Shown piece after piece: positions 16,610 through 24,820 of a stretch of DNA of 31,812 nt. A program made the position numbers and the translations under genes. The DNA comes from JAEZKC01 sp046538945. Its GTDB lineage: Bacteria; Fibrobacterota; Chitinivibrionia; Chitinivibrionales; Chitinispirillaceae. Every line of letters begins with the position of its first letter. Within the stretch, counting starts at the first letter, position 1. The notes under the pieces are model-generated. The model worked only from the letters and a program-made list of their open reading frames with translations, had not been told where the DNA came from and ran no database searches. The stretch is from NCBI GenBank assembly GCA_046538945.1, contig JBKHHW010000023.1, positions 1 through 31,812 of the forward strand, given 5' to 3'.

Positions 16610-16903
16610 TCACCCGGTCAGATCGATGAGTTCGCCCAGCATGTTGTCCTGTAGTTTAATTACCTTCAGATTTGCGGTGTAGGCATTTTTGCTGACCGTC
16701 AGGTCTGTCATATCGCGGGTCAGATCCTGTGAGCCGGGCTTCGCGGCTGAAATGCGCGTTCCGGGGGGAATGGTTTCGCTCTGATGGAGTTTCCGGGGAG
16801 TGAATTCCGCAGTGTTGACATTGGCAATGGAGTGAGCTGTATTGTCAAGGTTTGTCTGTGCAGCTCTGAGTCCGAATGCCGAAGTGTTGAATGAAGTATT
16901 CAC
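16610..16903 (-). CDS. Minimal flagellar basal-body rod-like protein
   Basis: The 97-residue product begins with a flagellar rod/hook N-terminal motif (AFGLRAAQTNLDNTAHSIANVNTAEFTPRK, with the ANVNT signature of the FlgB/C/G family). It ends with the matching C-terminal helix (VSKNAYTANLKVIKLQDNMLGELIDL). The large central domain found in FlgC, FlgF and FlgG is missing, so only the two coiled-coil-forming ends remain. A GTG start has AAGGAGAG 6 bases upstream, and a consensus promoter lies 20 bp before that. No other flagellar genes are nearby. It may be a rod-associated accessory subunit or an export-related remnant; an intact short gene with its own promoter argues against simple decay. Confidence 0.85.
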   Translation of the reverse strand: MNTSFNTSAFGLRAAQTNLDNTAHSIANVNTAEFTPRKLHQSETIPPGTRISAAKPGSQDLTRDMTDLTVSKNAYTANLKVIKLQDNMLGELIDLTG

Positions 16904-16923
16904 GATTTCTCTCCTTATACTTC

Positions 16924-16952
16924 ATTATACAGAGCAGATCGGTAGTTTGCAA
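16924..16952 (-). promoter_or_regulatory. Sigma70-type promoter of the mini rod protein
   Basis: On the minus strand TTGCAA (16947-16952), exactly 17 bp, and a perfect TATAAT (16924-16929), only about 20 bp before the GTG start. It is a housekeeping-type promoter rather than a sigma28 flagellar one. Confidence 0.7.
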
Positions 16953-17083
16953 TGTTTTCCATTGAGTTAGCGCACAATTGTTCTGATAGGAGGTAGATTT
17001 ATAATTAAAGTGCGGTTTTGATGCGTGGTTTGGCAAAACACGGGCACACGAAACAGCCTGTGCTTATCTGTTCAGAGCAACTG

Positions 17084-18469
17084 TCAAAGTGAATGGATCT
17101 GCAGCAGTTTCTCTATCTCCTCCACCTTTCTGCGCAGTTCATCATCTGTCTTGATGTCCGCATCGATCTTTTTGGCTGCATGTATCACAGTTGAATAATC
17201 CCTTCCGCCGAATTCAAGACCGATGCTCCGCAAAGACTGGCGTGTCCATTTCTTGCAGAGATACATTGCCACGGAGCGGGGGAGGGCGACTGCTTTTTTC
17301 CTGGTATGGGCTGACAGCTGATTTATACTGATCCCGAAGTTTTCAGCCGTTTTCTGCTGGATGAACTTCACCGAAAGCTTCTCTTCCTTGCTGGTAATGG
17401 CATCACCGCACAGCTCCCGGGCTATATCGAGGGTTATGTCCTTACCGGTGAAAGAGGAGGAGGCGATGAGTTTTATCAGTGTGCCCTCCAGTTCTCTTAC
17501 ATTGGAGGTGATGTGGCCCGCTATGTACTGGATTACCTCTTCGGGAAGGGTCAGGCCGTCTATTTCCGCCTTTTTACGCAGAATCGCCATTCGGGTTTCC
17601 AGGTTGGGCGGCTGGATATCCGTATTGAGCCCTCCCATGAAACGGTTTATGATGTGTTCCATCATGTCTGGTATTTTGTCGGGCTGCCGGTCGGAAGAGA
17701 GAACGATCTGTTTGCTTTCAAGAAGCAGTTTGTTGAAAATGCGGAAGAACTCTTTCTGTGTGCCCGGTTTTCCGCTGAAAAACTGGATGTCGTCGATCAG
17801 GAGCAAGTCCACATCACTGAACTTCTTGTAGAAAGAGGTGGAATCTTTCTTGTTTATGACAAAGCTTATATACTGATTAGTGAATTCTTCACTTGTCATG
17901 TATACTACATTTTCGGCCGTTCCCTCTGTCTGGGCAAAGTGTCCGATTGCCTGCAGCAGGTGGGTTTTTCCCATCCCTGTTCCGCCGTATATAATAAGAG
18001 GGTTGAATGTGGTTTTTCCGGGAGCTTCCGCAACTGCCAGAGATGCGGCGTGTGCCATGCGGTTTCCATCTCCCACCACAAAGGATTCGAAGACGTAGTT
18101 TGGGTGGAACTGCCCCTTCTCTTTGACTGTTTGTGGTATTTTGCGTTCCTGGGCTTCTGTGATCTCCTCGGTGAGGGGCTGGATGATATTCCAGTCTTTC
18201 TGAATCGGTTCGAAGGAGAGTTTGGTATAGGATATGGATGCTTCGGTGAGCACTTCGCGGATGAGAGATGCGAAGTGTTCCTCTATAAAATCGGCAAAGA
18301 ACTGGTTGGGGACCTGGACTCGTGCCAGGCCGTTTGCGTCGATGGCCAGTTCTGTTGTTCTGAACCAGGTTTCATAGCTGGCCGGTCCGATCTTCTCCTG
18401 AATCCGCTCGAGACAGGACTGCCAGTTTGAAGCCGTTGAAAAATTGTGAGATAGGCTGTTTGCCAACAT
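17084..18469 (-). CDS. dnaA: Chromosomal replication initiator protein DnaA
   Basis: DnaA binds DnaA boxes at oriC, melts the origin and loads the helicase. The 461-residue product has domain I (about 15-90, WQSCLERIQEKIGPASYETWF), a short linker, and AAA+ domain III with Walker A GGTGMGKT (about 162-169), Walker B LLLIDDIQF, sensor 1 VLSSDRQP and the NRFMGGL arginine-finger box. Domain IV carries the DnaA signature SIGLEFGGRDYSTVIHA. An in-frame TTG at 18496 would add nine residues, but it has no ribosome binding site. The ATG at 18469 is preferred, though its GAGGG lies 12 bases upstream. A perfect DnaA box (18471-18479) abuts this start codon, suggesting self-repression. Neither dnaN, recF nor gyrB follows; a flagellar-like gene lies downstream instead. 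Confidence 0.97.
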   Translation of the reverse strand: MLANSLSHNFSTASNWQSCLERIQEKIGPASYETWFRTTELAIDANGLARVQVPNQFFADFIEEHFASLIREVLTEASISYTKLSFEPIQKDWNIIQPLTEEITEAQERKIPQTVKEKGQFHPNYVFESFVVGDGNRMAHAASLAVAEAPGKTTFNPLIIYGGTGMGKTHLLQAIGHFAQTEGTAENVVYMTSEEFTNQYISFVINKKDSTSFYKKFSDVDLLLIDDIQFFSGKPGTQKEFFRIFNKLLLESKQIVLSSDRQPDKIPDMMEHIINRFMGGLNTDIQPPNLETRMAILRKKAEIDGLTLPEEVIQYIAGHITSNVRELEGTLIKLIASSSFTGKDITLDIARELCGDAITSKEEKLSVKFIQQKTAENFGISINQLSAHTRKKAVALPRSVAMYLCKKWTRQSLRSIGLEFGGRDYSTVIHAAKKIDADIKTDDELRRKVEEIEKLLQIHSL

Positions 18470-18470
18470 G

Positions 18471-18479
18471 TTATCCACA
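18471..18479 (+). promoter_or_regulatory. DnaA box at the dnaA start codon
   Basis: A perfect TTATCCACA lies immediately upstream of the dnaA ATG, within the untranslated leader. DnaA bound here could block transcription or initiation of its own gene. Confidence 0.7.
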
Positions 18480-18662
18480 TACCCTCGGATTGACAATCAA
18501 AATATTTACAATGAATTTTTTCTGCTGGTGTTGGCGTTCGGGAATCAGATGCGGCCTGAGCCTGTACTGTGTTGATTTTACCAGGGTTACGTTCCCTTGC
18601 CTGACCCGGTTTTCAAGTAGCGGCGGAATGTTTCAACTAGTTGTTAACATACTGTCCACCGG

Positions 18663-18685
18663 TTATCAACAATGAGTTATCCACA
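18663..18685 (+). promoter_or_regulatory. Pair of DnaA boxes
   Basis: TTATCAACA (18663-18671, one mismatch to TTATNCACA) and TTATCCACA (18677-18685, perfect) sit in the same orientation, 14 bp start to start. They border the AT-rich tract of the candidate origin. Confidence 0.7.
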
Positions 18686-18928
18686 CTCTGGATTTTTCCT
18701 CAACGCACAATTGAATATAATTTTAATGGCGGGGAACTCAAAGCAAAAATTGCAAAAAGCTGAAATTGTTTTATTGATAAATAATAAAATGCTTAAACTG
18801 CTGCGTTTTGCACTTTTCTACCCTTCTCACATTCTTCCCGTTTTGTGAACCGGGTGGAAATAGCTCCTCGAAAGCTGCTGAAAATGGAATGCATGTGAGC
18901 CGTATTGTTAATGATTGATGAAATGGTG

Positions 18929-18954
18929 CCCGACAACCTGCAAGGGTTGTCGGG
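18929..18954. terminator. Perfect 10-bp hairpin downstream of pdxJ
   Basis: CCCGACAACC (18929-18938) and GGTTGTCGGG (18945-18954) form a very stable stem with a 6-base loop, 10 bp beyond the pdxJ stop on the minus strand. There is no T-run on either strand. It may be a U-tract-independent terminator, or a barrier that keeps pdxJ transcription out of the candidate origin. Confidence 0.45.
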
Positions 18955-18963
18955 ACAGCGGTT

Positions 18964-19674
18964 TCAGATCAGGGCGATCATGTCTCTTACCGCGGTTTCG
19001 ATTCCCACCATTGAGGCGCGGGCGATGATGGAGTGGCCGATATTGAGTTCTTCTATATTATCTATGTCTGCGACTTCGGAAACGTTCTGGTAATCGAGTC
19101 CGTGGCCGGCATTGATGTGAAGACCCAGTCTGTGGGCCGCCATGGCGCAGTTTTTCAGTGTGTCCAGTTCGTCAGAGGCGCTCTGGGCGTTTGCGGCATT
19201 GGAATAGGTTCCTGTATGCAGCTCTATGTGGGTTGCTCCCAGTTTCGCTGCGGATTTTATCTCGTTAATGTCCGGGTTGATGAACAGGCTGATCAGGATA
19301 TGGTTTTCCCGGAAGGTCTCTATGATGCTGCCCAGTTCGCGTTCCTTTTCTCTGACAGGATAACCGCCCTCGGTGGTTTTCTCCTCCCTTTTTTCGGGAA
19401 CCAGGGTTACCATATAGGGCAGGACGTCCACAGCGATTTTCACCATTTCCGTGGTGGGTGCCATTTCCAGGTTGAGGTGAGTGGAGACGGTCTGTTTCAG
19501 TATGTAGATGTCTCTGTCCTGGATGTGTCGTCTGTCCTCGCGCAGGTGGGTGGTGATGCCGCTTGCTCCTGCGAGTTCGGCCAGTACTGCCGCGTGGACC
19601 GGGTCAGGTTCCTTGCCGCCGCGGGCCTGGCGTATGGTGGCGATGTGGTCGATATTGACGCCTAGAGTTGCCAT
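18964..19674 (-). CDS. pdxJ: Pyridoxine 5'-phosphate synthase
   Basis: The 236-residue PdxJ condenses 1-deoxyxylulose 5-phosphate with 3-amino-2-oxopropyl phosphate to give pyridoxine 5'-phosphate in the DXP-dependent vitamin B6 pathway. Family landmarks: LGVNIDHIATIRQARGG at the start, DPVHAAVLAELAGASGITTHLREDRRHIQDRD, NLEMAPT, TLVPEKREEKTTEGG, IELHTGTYS and INAGHGLDYQNV. These include the active-site His and Glu positions. The length is normal. The next enzyme pair (pdxA, pdxH) is not in the window. Transcription runs toward the candidate origin and a stable hairpin follows the stop. Confidence 0.97.
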   Translation of the reverse strand: MATLGVNIDHIATIRQARGGKEPDPVHAAVLAELAGASGITTHLREDRRHIQDRDIYILKQTVSTHLNLEMAPTTEMVKIAVDVLPYMVTLVPEKREEKTTEGGYPVREKERELGSIIETFRENHILISLFINPDINEIKSAAKLGATHIELHTGTYSNAANAQSASDELDTLKNCAMAAHRLGLHINAGHGLDYQNVSEVADIDNIEELNIGHSIIARASMVGIETAVRDMIALI

Positions 19675-19837
19675 AGTAACTGTCCTCTCCTGCTTGCATT
19701 TTGAGGAATGTATAAAGTTTTAAACTACAATTTGCCTAAGAGAGGTTGGGCTAAAAAACTAAATCATGTTGGCAGACTCTTTGAGAGTGCATTGGAATGG
19801 GGGGAGTATCGAAAACATGAATATCGGGGGCTTGCAA

Positions 19838-20269
19838 ATGCCTTATGAATATCTGGAGGGGGTGGCGATGGCCGATGTTGCTTTTCATGCCTGGGGCAAA
19901 ACGTTGTACGGGCTGTTTTCAGCTGCCGCGGATGCGATGCTGGATGTCATGGTGGAGGAGCCGGCCTCGGTGAATCCTCTCGTGGAGCGCATAATCACGG
20001 TGGAGGGGGAGAGCGAGGAGATGCTGCTCTATTCCGTTCTCGAGGAGCTCATATTCTACAAGGACGCTCAGAGTCTTCTGCTCCGTCTCCAGGAGGGAGC
20101 GGTTGAGAGTCGGGACGGCAGGTTGGCATTTACAGGAACGGCTCTGGGTGAGCAGATCAATACTGAAAAGCATCATATGGCTGTGGATGTGAAGGCGGTC
20201 ACGATGCACCTTTTCAGATTGTATAGAAAGCAGGATTCGTGGCACTGTACTGTTGTACTGGATATTTAG
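19838..20269 (+). CDS. Archease family protein
   Basis: Archease is a small metal-binding cofactor that activates the RNA ligase RtcB. The 143-residue product has the family order: MPYEYLEG...ADVAFHAWGKTLYGLFSAAADAMLDVM, then VNPLVERIITVEGESEEMLLYSVLEELIFYKDAQ, and a closing KAVTMHLFRLYRKQDSWHCTVVLDI with the conserved terminal Asp. The usual His after LE (as in LEHxAxAD) is Gly here, while the following Asp is kept, so one possible metal ligand may be missing. The ATG at 19838 matches the family's normal N-terminus; another in-frame ATG at 19817 with GGAG upstream is possible. No rtcB gene is in the window. The alpha/beta hydrolase follows 157 bp downstream. Confidence 0.88.
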   Translation: MPYEYLEGVAMADVAFHAWGKTLYGLFSAAADAMLDVMVEEPASVNPLVERIITVEGESEEMLLYSVLEELIFYKDAQSLLLRLQEGAVESRDGRLAFTGTALGEQINTEKHHMAVDVKAVTMHLFRLYRKQDSWHCTVVLDI

Positions 20270-20426
20270 CAGCGCTGGGGAAAAAGCAGTCTTCTCAGGA
20301 CATCTAAGCGTTTCATCCTATCAGGCACGGATTTTGACCCTGTTACAATATGAGGATGCGCGGTCTTGACCCGGACGGGGTGCCTCAGTTAGAGAATCGA
20401 ATGATCTGAACAGCCAAGGAGAAGTT

Positions 20427-21092
20427 ATGCAGTACCAAATCAATACTGAACAGGAAATTCGCATGGAGATTCCCGGAGAGAACGTAGTTCTGGAGGGTAC
20501 ACTCTACATTCCCGACAATGCACAGGGACTGGTGCTTTTTGCTCACGGCAGCGGTAGCAGCCGTCAGAGTCCACGCAACCGTTTCGTGGCACAGTATCTC
20601 AACCGGGGTGCCTACGCCACACTTCTTTTCGATCTGCTGACCCGGTCCGAGGAAGCCACTGATCTGATAACAGCGAATCTGAGGTTTGATATCGATCTGC
20701 TTTCCCGCAGGCTTTCAGGGGCTACCGACTGGGTTCTTGAGCAGTCCGGACTGAAGGATTACGGGATAGGATATTTCGGAGCCAGTACCGGAGCCGCTGC
20801 TGCGCTGGTAGCATCGGTGAACAGGCCCGAGGTCAAGGCCATAGTGTCAAGAGGAGGGAGGGCGGATATGGCCGGTTCACGGCTCAGAGAAGTGACTGCA
20901 CCCTCACTTCTGATTGTGGGCGGAGAGGATTATCCCATAATTGATCTTAACAAAAGGGCTCTGGAGGAGTTGGGCGCCTCAGCCAAGGAGATTGCAGTGG
21001 TGGAGGGGGCTACTCATCTTTTCGAGGAACACGGAGCATTGGATGAGGTCTCCCGTCTGGCAGTGGACTGGTTCATACGTTACCTGCACTGA
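20427..21092 (+). CDS. Alpha/beta hydrolase (dienelactone hydrolase-like)
   Basis: The 221-residue cytoplasmic protein has the alpha/beta-hydrolase pattern. There is an early strand GLVLFAHGSGSSRQSPRN (oxyanion region), a nucleophile elbow GASTGA (G-x-S-x-G), a late acid region LLIVGGEDYPIIDLN and the catalytic-type His in GATHLFEE. It is closest in style to the dienelactone hydrolase-like proteins that are often fused to, or encoded next to, phosphoribosyltransferases. No such neighbour is present. The substrate cannot be told. AAGGAGAAG provides a good ribosome binding site. It converges with the beta-mannosidase gene, with only 16 bp between the stops. Confidence 0.88.
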   Translation: MQYQINTEQEIRMEIPGENVVLEGTLYIPDNAQGLVLFAHGSGSSRQSPRNRFVAQYLNRGAYATLLFDLLTRSEEATDLITANLRFDIDLLSRRLSGATDWVLEQSGLKDYGIGYFGASTGAAAALVASVNRPEVKAIVSRGGRADMAGSRLREVTAPSLLIVGGEDYPIIDLNKRALEELGASAKEIAVVEGATHLFEEHGALDEVSRLAVDWFIRYLH

Positions 21093-21108
21093 AAAACGAG
21101 GACCGCTT

Positions 21109-23601
21109 TCAAAGGCGAGTGACAGTATTGTATGAAAAGCAGTCAAGAGAGCGTCGGATCTTTTCGGCAGAGTATTCTTGTGTGAAGGTCACCCTTGCTT
21201 TGTTTTGACAATTGGGGTAGAGATCGAAAAAATTGTCATCGGCCGCACAATCCAGATCTCCGAATCCGAAACACGCAAAGTGATGATACGTTTCGGAATG
21301 GAGAGTCAGCTCGTATGTTCTGCTGTCGATCCGCTGAAGATTTGTTTCGATCGGTTCTGAAGGAAAACTGATGTGTTTCGGTGCGGTGAAAAGTGCTGTC
21401 GCTTCAGACAGGATTTTCCCTTTCAAGTCTTCAAGGGTAAGGCGAAGATACAGCTTGTCCTTACCATGAAGTTTGAATTCTTCTGAAAGGTCGATTCTTT
21501 TTTCGCATGTGGATGTGTTGAACCTCAGAATAACCTCTTTGGAATCGTCTGTCACAATGCGTCCGTCCAGATGATACAGTCTCCATCTCAGAATAGATCT
21601 TTTCTCGTTTAGCCCGTCATAAGATACATGCAGTTCAACCCCGCTTACGGTATTTACAAGGCGGTTGATCTTTCCTACCGTTTCTTCACCGATTAGTACA
21701 CATGACACAATGGCTTGTGAGTAGAGCCGTTTTACTGTGTAGTGGAGTGCTTTCCACCTTCCTCCGTATTCGATGCTCGACCAGGAAACCGCAGGCCAGC
21801 AGTCGTTGAGCTGCCAGTAGAGAGAGCCCATGGTGCGGGGGATGTTTCTGCGCTGGTGTTCGATTGCTGCCCCTATGGCTGCAGCCTGGTTTATCTGGGA
21901 AAGAAAAGAGAGCTGTTTGTAGGAGCAGGGGTAAAGGTAGTTTTGAGAGATGTAGTAGAGTAAAAGGCTGTTGCCGACGGGGCATTTCTGATGAACTTCC
22001 ATGACCGGTCCGAAAGGGTTGAGGTCATCATCATCTTTACAGAATGTGAGTGATGTTTCTTGGCTTGGGTAGGACTGCATACCGAATTCGGACCAGAAAC
22101 GATAGTTGTGCTTCTGAACCGCGGAGTAGGGCTGACGTCCATGCCACACATCCCAGTAGTGTGCATCGCCTGCATTCTCATTTGCTGAGCCGCTCAAGGG
22201 TTTGTGCGGATTATGGGGAGTGGAGGGCCAGTATGGAATCTGGGGACTGTATTTGCTGACTGCATCAGGGAGGATCTTGTGGAAAAGTGCTCTGTAGGCT
22301 CTTTTTCTCTCAGGATTATGCAGCTGACCGGAGGATAGCATTTCCCCTTCGTTGTTTCCGCACCACAGGGCCATGCAGGCGTGATGCTGCAGTCTTTTGA
22401 CCTGGTGGCAGGCTTCGTTGCGGACGGAGTGCAGAAATGCTTTGTGACCCGGGTACAGAGAGCAGGCAAACATGAAGTCCTGCCAGACAAGCAGTCCTTT
22501 TCTGTCGCAGATGTCGTAAAAGAGATCTGTTTCGTAGATTCCGCCGCCCCAGACTCGTATCATATTCATGTTCGCTTTGACAGCTGAATCCAGAAGGTTT
22601 TCTATATGTTTCTCTCCCGCGGTCACGAAGCTGTGGGCGGGTATCCAGCAGGAACCTTTGCCGTAGACGGGTATTCCGTTCACCTTGAACAGGAATGATT
22701 CTCCCCATTTGTCCCGTTTGCGTTCGAGTTCTACGGTCCGCAGGCCGATAAAGAACCGTTTGGAATCTATTTTCTGTTCATTTTCGTCTTTCAGAGCCGC
22801 AATCAATTCATAAAGTGGCTGTTCTCCCAGCCCGTTGGGCCACCAAAGCGAAGGATCATTCACTCTGATCCTGTTTTCTGTTGTCTTGTCTATCAGTTTT
22901 CCGTTCAGAAGAAGTGAATACTCGACAGAGCAGCCGTTCGATTTACCCGGACCGTCTGTAACGGGGGTAAAGCAGAGTTCCACTTGGTCATCGGAATGTA
23001 ACTGCTGGATTCCGACCCGTTCCAGACGGGGAAGGGATCTGGCTTCGATTCGGATCGGTTTGTAGATGCCGCTCGTGGCGAACCGCGGTGCCCAGTCCCA
23101 GCCGAAAGAGCACTGCTGTTTGCGCATGAGGGAGGAGCCTCCCACGGGGTCGTTGGGCTGATCGAATGTATGAAGGTGTTTTCGCTCGGAAATGTAGGCG
23201 GCCGGACTGTGGAAAACGATTCTGATACAGTTTTCTCCCGATTTGACATGAGGTTTGATGTCCAGGCGGACCCCACAGAACATATTTTCGGTTTGGGCAA
23301 CGGGAGTATTATTTATGAAAATGGTCGAGGAAGTATCCAGACCTTCTGCGACCAGATGGATTTGCGCTTGTGCTGCGGCTTGCTTGGTAAGGTGAAAATT
23401 CCTGCTGTATTCCCAATCCTTTTCCTCTATCCATTGCAGATCAAGTTCGTTTCTGCCGAAAAAAGGTTCGGGGATGAATTTGTTTGACAATAAATCCAGG
23501 TGCACACATCCAGGTACATGAGCTTTGAAGACGGGGGAATTCCGCTCGTCGGAAATTGAAAGCCTCCACTCGCCGTTCAGGTCAATGCATTCGGACTGCA
23601 A
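21109..23601 (-). CDS. Beta-mannosidase (GH2)
   Basis: The roughly 830-residue GH2 enzyme (EC 3.2.1.25) removes terminal beta-mannose, typically from mannan oligosaccharides. It opens with the GH2 sugar-binding jelly roll (LNGEWRL, VPGCVHLDLL, FFGRNELDLQWIEEKDWEYSR) and has QQCSFGWDWAPRF. Next comes the TIM barrel with NMNMIRVWGGGIYE, acid/base E418 in ALWCGNNEGEM and nucleophile E505 in WSEFGMQSYPS. C-terminal beta domains follow. No signal peptide is seen, so it likely acts on imported oligosaccharides. The TTG at 23601 is chosen because GGGAG lies 7 bases upstream; an in-frame GTG at 23622 has no ribosome binding site and would overlap the deacetylase gene. It follows the deacetylase stop by 4 bp, so the two are translationally coupled. 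Confidence 0.94.
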   Translation of the reverse strand: MQSECIDLNGEWRLSISDERNSPVFKAHVPGCVHLDLLSNKFIPEPFFGRNELDLQWIEEKDWEYSRNFHLTKQAAAQAQIHLVAEGLDTSSTIFINNTPVAQTENMFCGVRLDIKPHVKSGENCIRIVFHSPAAYISERKHLHTFDQPNDPVGGSSLMRKQQCSFGWDWAPRFATSGIYKPIRIEARSLPRLERVGIQQLHSDDQVELCFTPVTDGPGKSNGCSVEYSLLLNGKLIDKTTENRIRVNDPSLWWPNGLGEQPLYELIAALKDENEQKIDSKRFFIGLRTVELERKRDKWGESFLFKVNGIPVYGKGSCWIPAHSFVTAGEKHIENLLDSAVKANMNMIRVWGGGIYETDLFYDICDRKGLLVWQDFMFACSLYPGHKAFLHSVRNEACHQVKRLQHHACMALWCGNNEGEMLSSGQLHNPERKRAYRALFHKILPDAVSKYSPQIPYWPSTPHNPHKPLSGSANENAGDAHYWDVWHGRQPYSAVQKHNYRFWSEFGMQSYPSQETSLTFCKDDDDLNPFGPVMEVHQKCPVGNSLLLYYISQNYLYPCSYKQLSFLSQINQAAAIGAAIEHQRRNIPRTMGSLYWQLNDCWPAVSWSSIEYGGRWKALHYTVKRLYSQAIVSCVLIGEETVGKINRLVNTVSGVELHVSYDGLNEKRSILRWRLYHLDGRIVTDDSKEVILRFNTSTCEKRIDLSEEFKLHGKDKLYLRLTLEDLKGKILSEATALFTAPKHISFPSEPIETNLQRIDSRTYELTLHSETYHHFACFGFGDLDCAADDNFFDLYPNCQNKARVTFTQEYSAEKIRRSLDCFSYNTVTRL

Positions 23602-23605
23602 GAGG

Positions 23606-24748
23606 TCACTCCCGGTAATCACGGATCAGGTCTGAAACATAAACCAGGCGTATCCCATTATACCGAAGCTCGTCGAGTTGCATTTTAAGGACATCGATGA
23701 ATTCGGGGCTGGGGGGGCTCTTTATGAGTATTCTGCCTGTTTTCTGTGCTGCGATTGAGTATTTCTTCAACTTTTCTCTGATTTTTTCAGGAGAATCATC
23801 CAGTTCAATTGTCCCCTGAACCGGATGATAGGGTACTTTCAGTCTGCGGGCGACTGACCGTGCAACCGATTTACGGGTGACTTTGGAGTATACGAAATAG
23901 CTGTTATTCTTCTTCACTTCAGAAAGAACGATCTCCATCACGCGCGAGTCCTCCATCGCCCGGGCACCGTAGAAATTGCACATTCCGGAAAAATTCGGGA
24001 TTGCCGCAATGGATTGATTCAACAGGGAACGGATCTTGTCTTCAGGGAAATGGATCATCAAGGTGGAATTCCTGTATTTGTCGTACTCTGAGGGGACAGA
24101 TTCCATGGGAAGCAGTACTACGATTTCCTTTTTATACTCGTCTGCTATCTTTGCCGTCCAGGAGGCGAGTCGTTGTGACGGAACGAGAGAAACGGTCAGC
24201 GGTTCGGGAAACGAAAGGTATTCGATCGTGGTCCGATCAGCTTCAAAACCGAAATCCTCAAGGAGAATGGCCATTTCGGCAGTGTTTGAAAAATATCTGT
24301 TCGAACGGTCTATCTTGAGCACGACCGGAGGCTGTCGCGAATTGCTGCTCTTGAATCGGATCGTGCATCTGTTGGGCTTGTGACAAAAGCAGTCCTCTAC
24401 AGTGTAGGCCGAACCACTTGTTGCATTTGAAAAGTTCCATACAATCCATTCCAGAGGTTTGCCTTTGGGAACAGAGACTTTCATCTCCAGAACGGAATCA
24501 CGGTTGGAAATGGAGTAATCGGTATCATAGAGCTCCAGTTCCAGAAATTTACCTATCAGCTTTTTTTCAAGAGGTGAGGAGCTGGAAAGAGTATTTTCTG
24601 TTCTTGATCGGGCAGTTTTTTCTCCGGAACCGGGTGTTGAAAGGCCGGTTAGCAGAAGTTCTCTCGTTTTGGGGTAGAGCATCAGTCCTGTAAGAAGTAA
24701 CAGAAGACCGATTATCAGGACCGGACCGGTTTTTGATTTCATCGACAT
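23606..24748 (-). CDS. Divergent polysaccharide deacetylase family protein (membrane-anchored)
   Basis: The 380-residue protein has an N-terminal membrane anchor (about 7-24, TGPVLIIGLLLLLTGLMLYP) and a Ser/Thr-rich stretch. A folded middle part precedes a C-terminal half with the divergent polysaccharide deacetylase (YibQ/PF04748) pattern. That pattern shows as LVPSQRLASWTAKIADEYKKEIVVLLPME, then AAIPNFSGMCNFYGARAMED in place of the usual NHMGSR block, SYFVYSKVTRKSVARSVA, and a closing GRILIKSPPSPEFIDVL with NGIRLVYVSDLI. The family is thought to act on periplasmic glycans. The His of the NHMGS motif is absent here, so activity is doubtful. It precedes and is coupled to the beta-mannosidase. 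Confidence 0.75.
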   Translation of the reverse strand: MSMKSKTGPVLIIGLLLLLTGLMLYPKTRELLLTGLSTPGSGEKTARSRTENTLSSSSPLEKKLIGKFLELELYDTDYSISNRDSVLEMKVSVPKGKPLEWIVWNFSNATSGSAYTVEDCFCHKPNRCTIRFKSSNSRQPPVVLKIDRSNRYFSNTAEMAILLEDFGFEADRTTIEYLSFPEPLTVSLVPSQRLASWTAKIADEYKKEIVVLLPMESVPSEYDKYRNSTLMIHFPEDKIRSLLNQSIAAIPNFSGMCNFYGARAMEDSRVMEIVLSEVKKNNSYFVYSKVTRKSVARSVARRLKVPYHPVQGTIELDDSPEKIREKLKKYSIAAQKTGRILIKSPPSPEFIDVLKMQLDELRYNGIRLVYVSDLIRDYRE

Positions 24749-24791
24749 ACTTTCCTGAGAGCTATTTGAGTCCCTGGATCTTTTCGCTTAG

Positions 24792-24820
24792 AAAATACCT
24801 CGGAATTAGCACTTCTGCAA
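24792..24820 (-). promoter_or_regulatory. Putative promoter of the deacetylase-mannosidase unit
   Basis: On the minus strand TTGCAG (24815-24820), 17 bp, TATTTT (24792-24797), about 44 bp before the deacetylase ATG. Both boxes are imperfect but the spacing is ideal. Confidence 0.5.

Larger units (their letters stand above)
18470..18963. other. Candidate replication origin (oriC) upstream of dnaA
   Basis: About 490 bp without a gene lie between dnaA and pdxJ. The stretch holds two perfect DnaA boxes TTATCCACA (18471-18479, 18677-18685) and one with a single mismatch, TTATCAACA (18663-18671), all on the plus strand. Next to the distal pair is a strongly AT-rich tract (about 18710-18800, including TTGATAAATAATAAAATGC) that could serve as the unwinding element. 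Bacterial origins commonly lie beside dnaA with this layout. Replication from here is inference; a regulatory region for dnaA alone would also carry boxes. Confidence 0.6.

Noticed and set aside
17513..18430. 305-codon plus-strand open frame opposite dnaA
   Set aside because: It is a mirror frame of dnaA with Cys- and Phe-rich composition typical of shadow translation and no family pattern.
21686..23487. Several 60-130-codon frames on both strands within the beta-mannosidase gene
   Set aside because: All are shadows of the GH2 gene; none has its own start signals or plausible composition.
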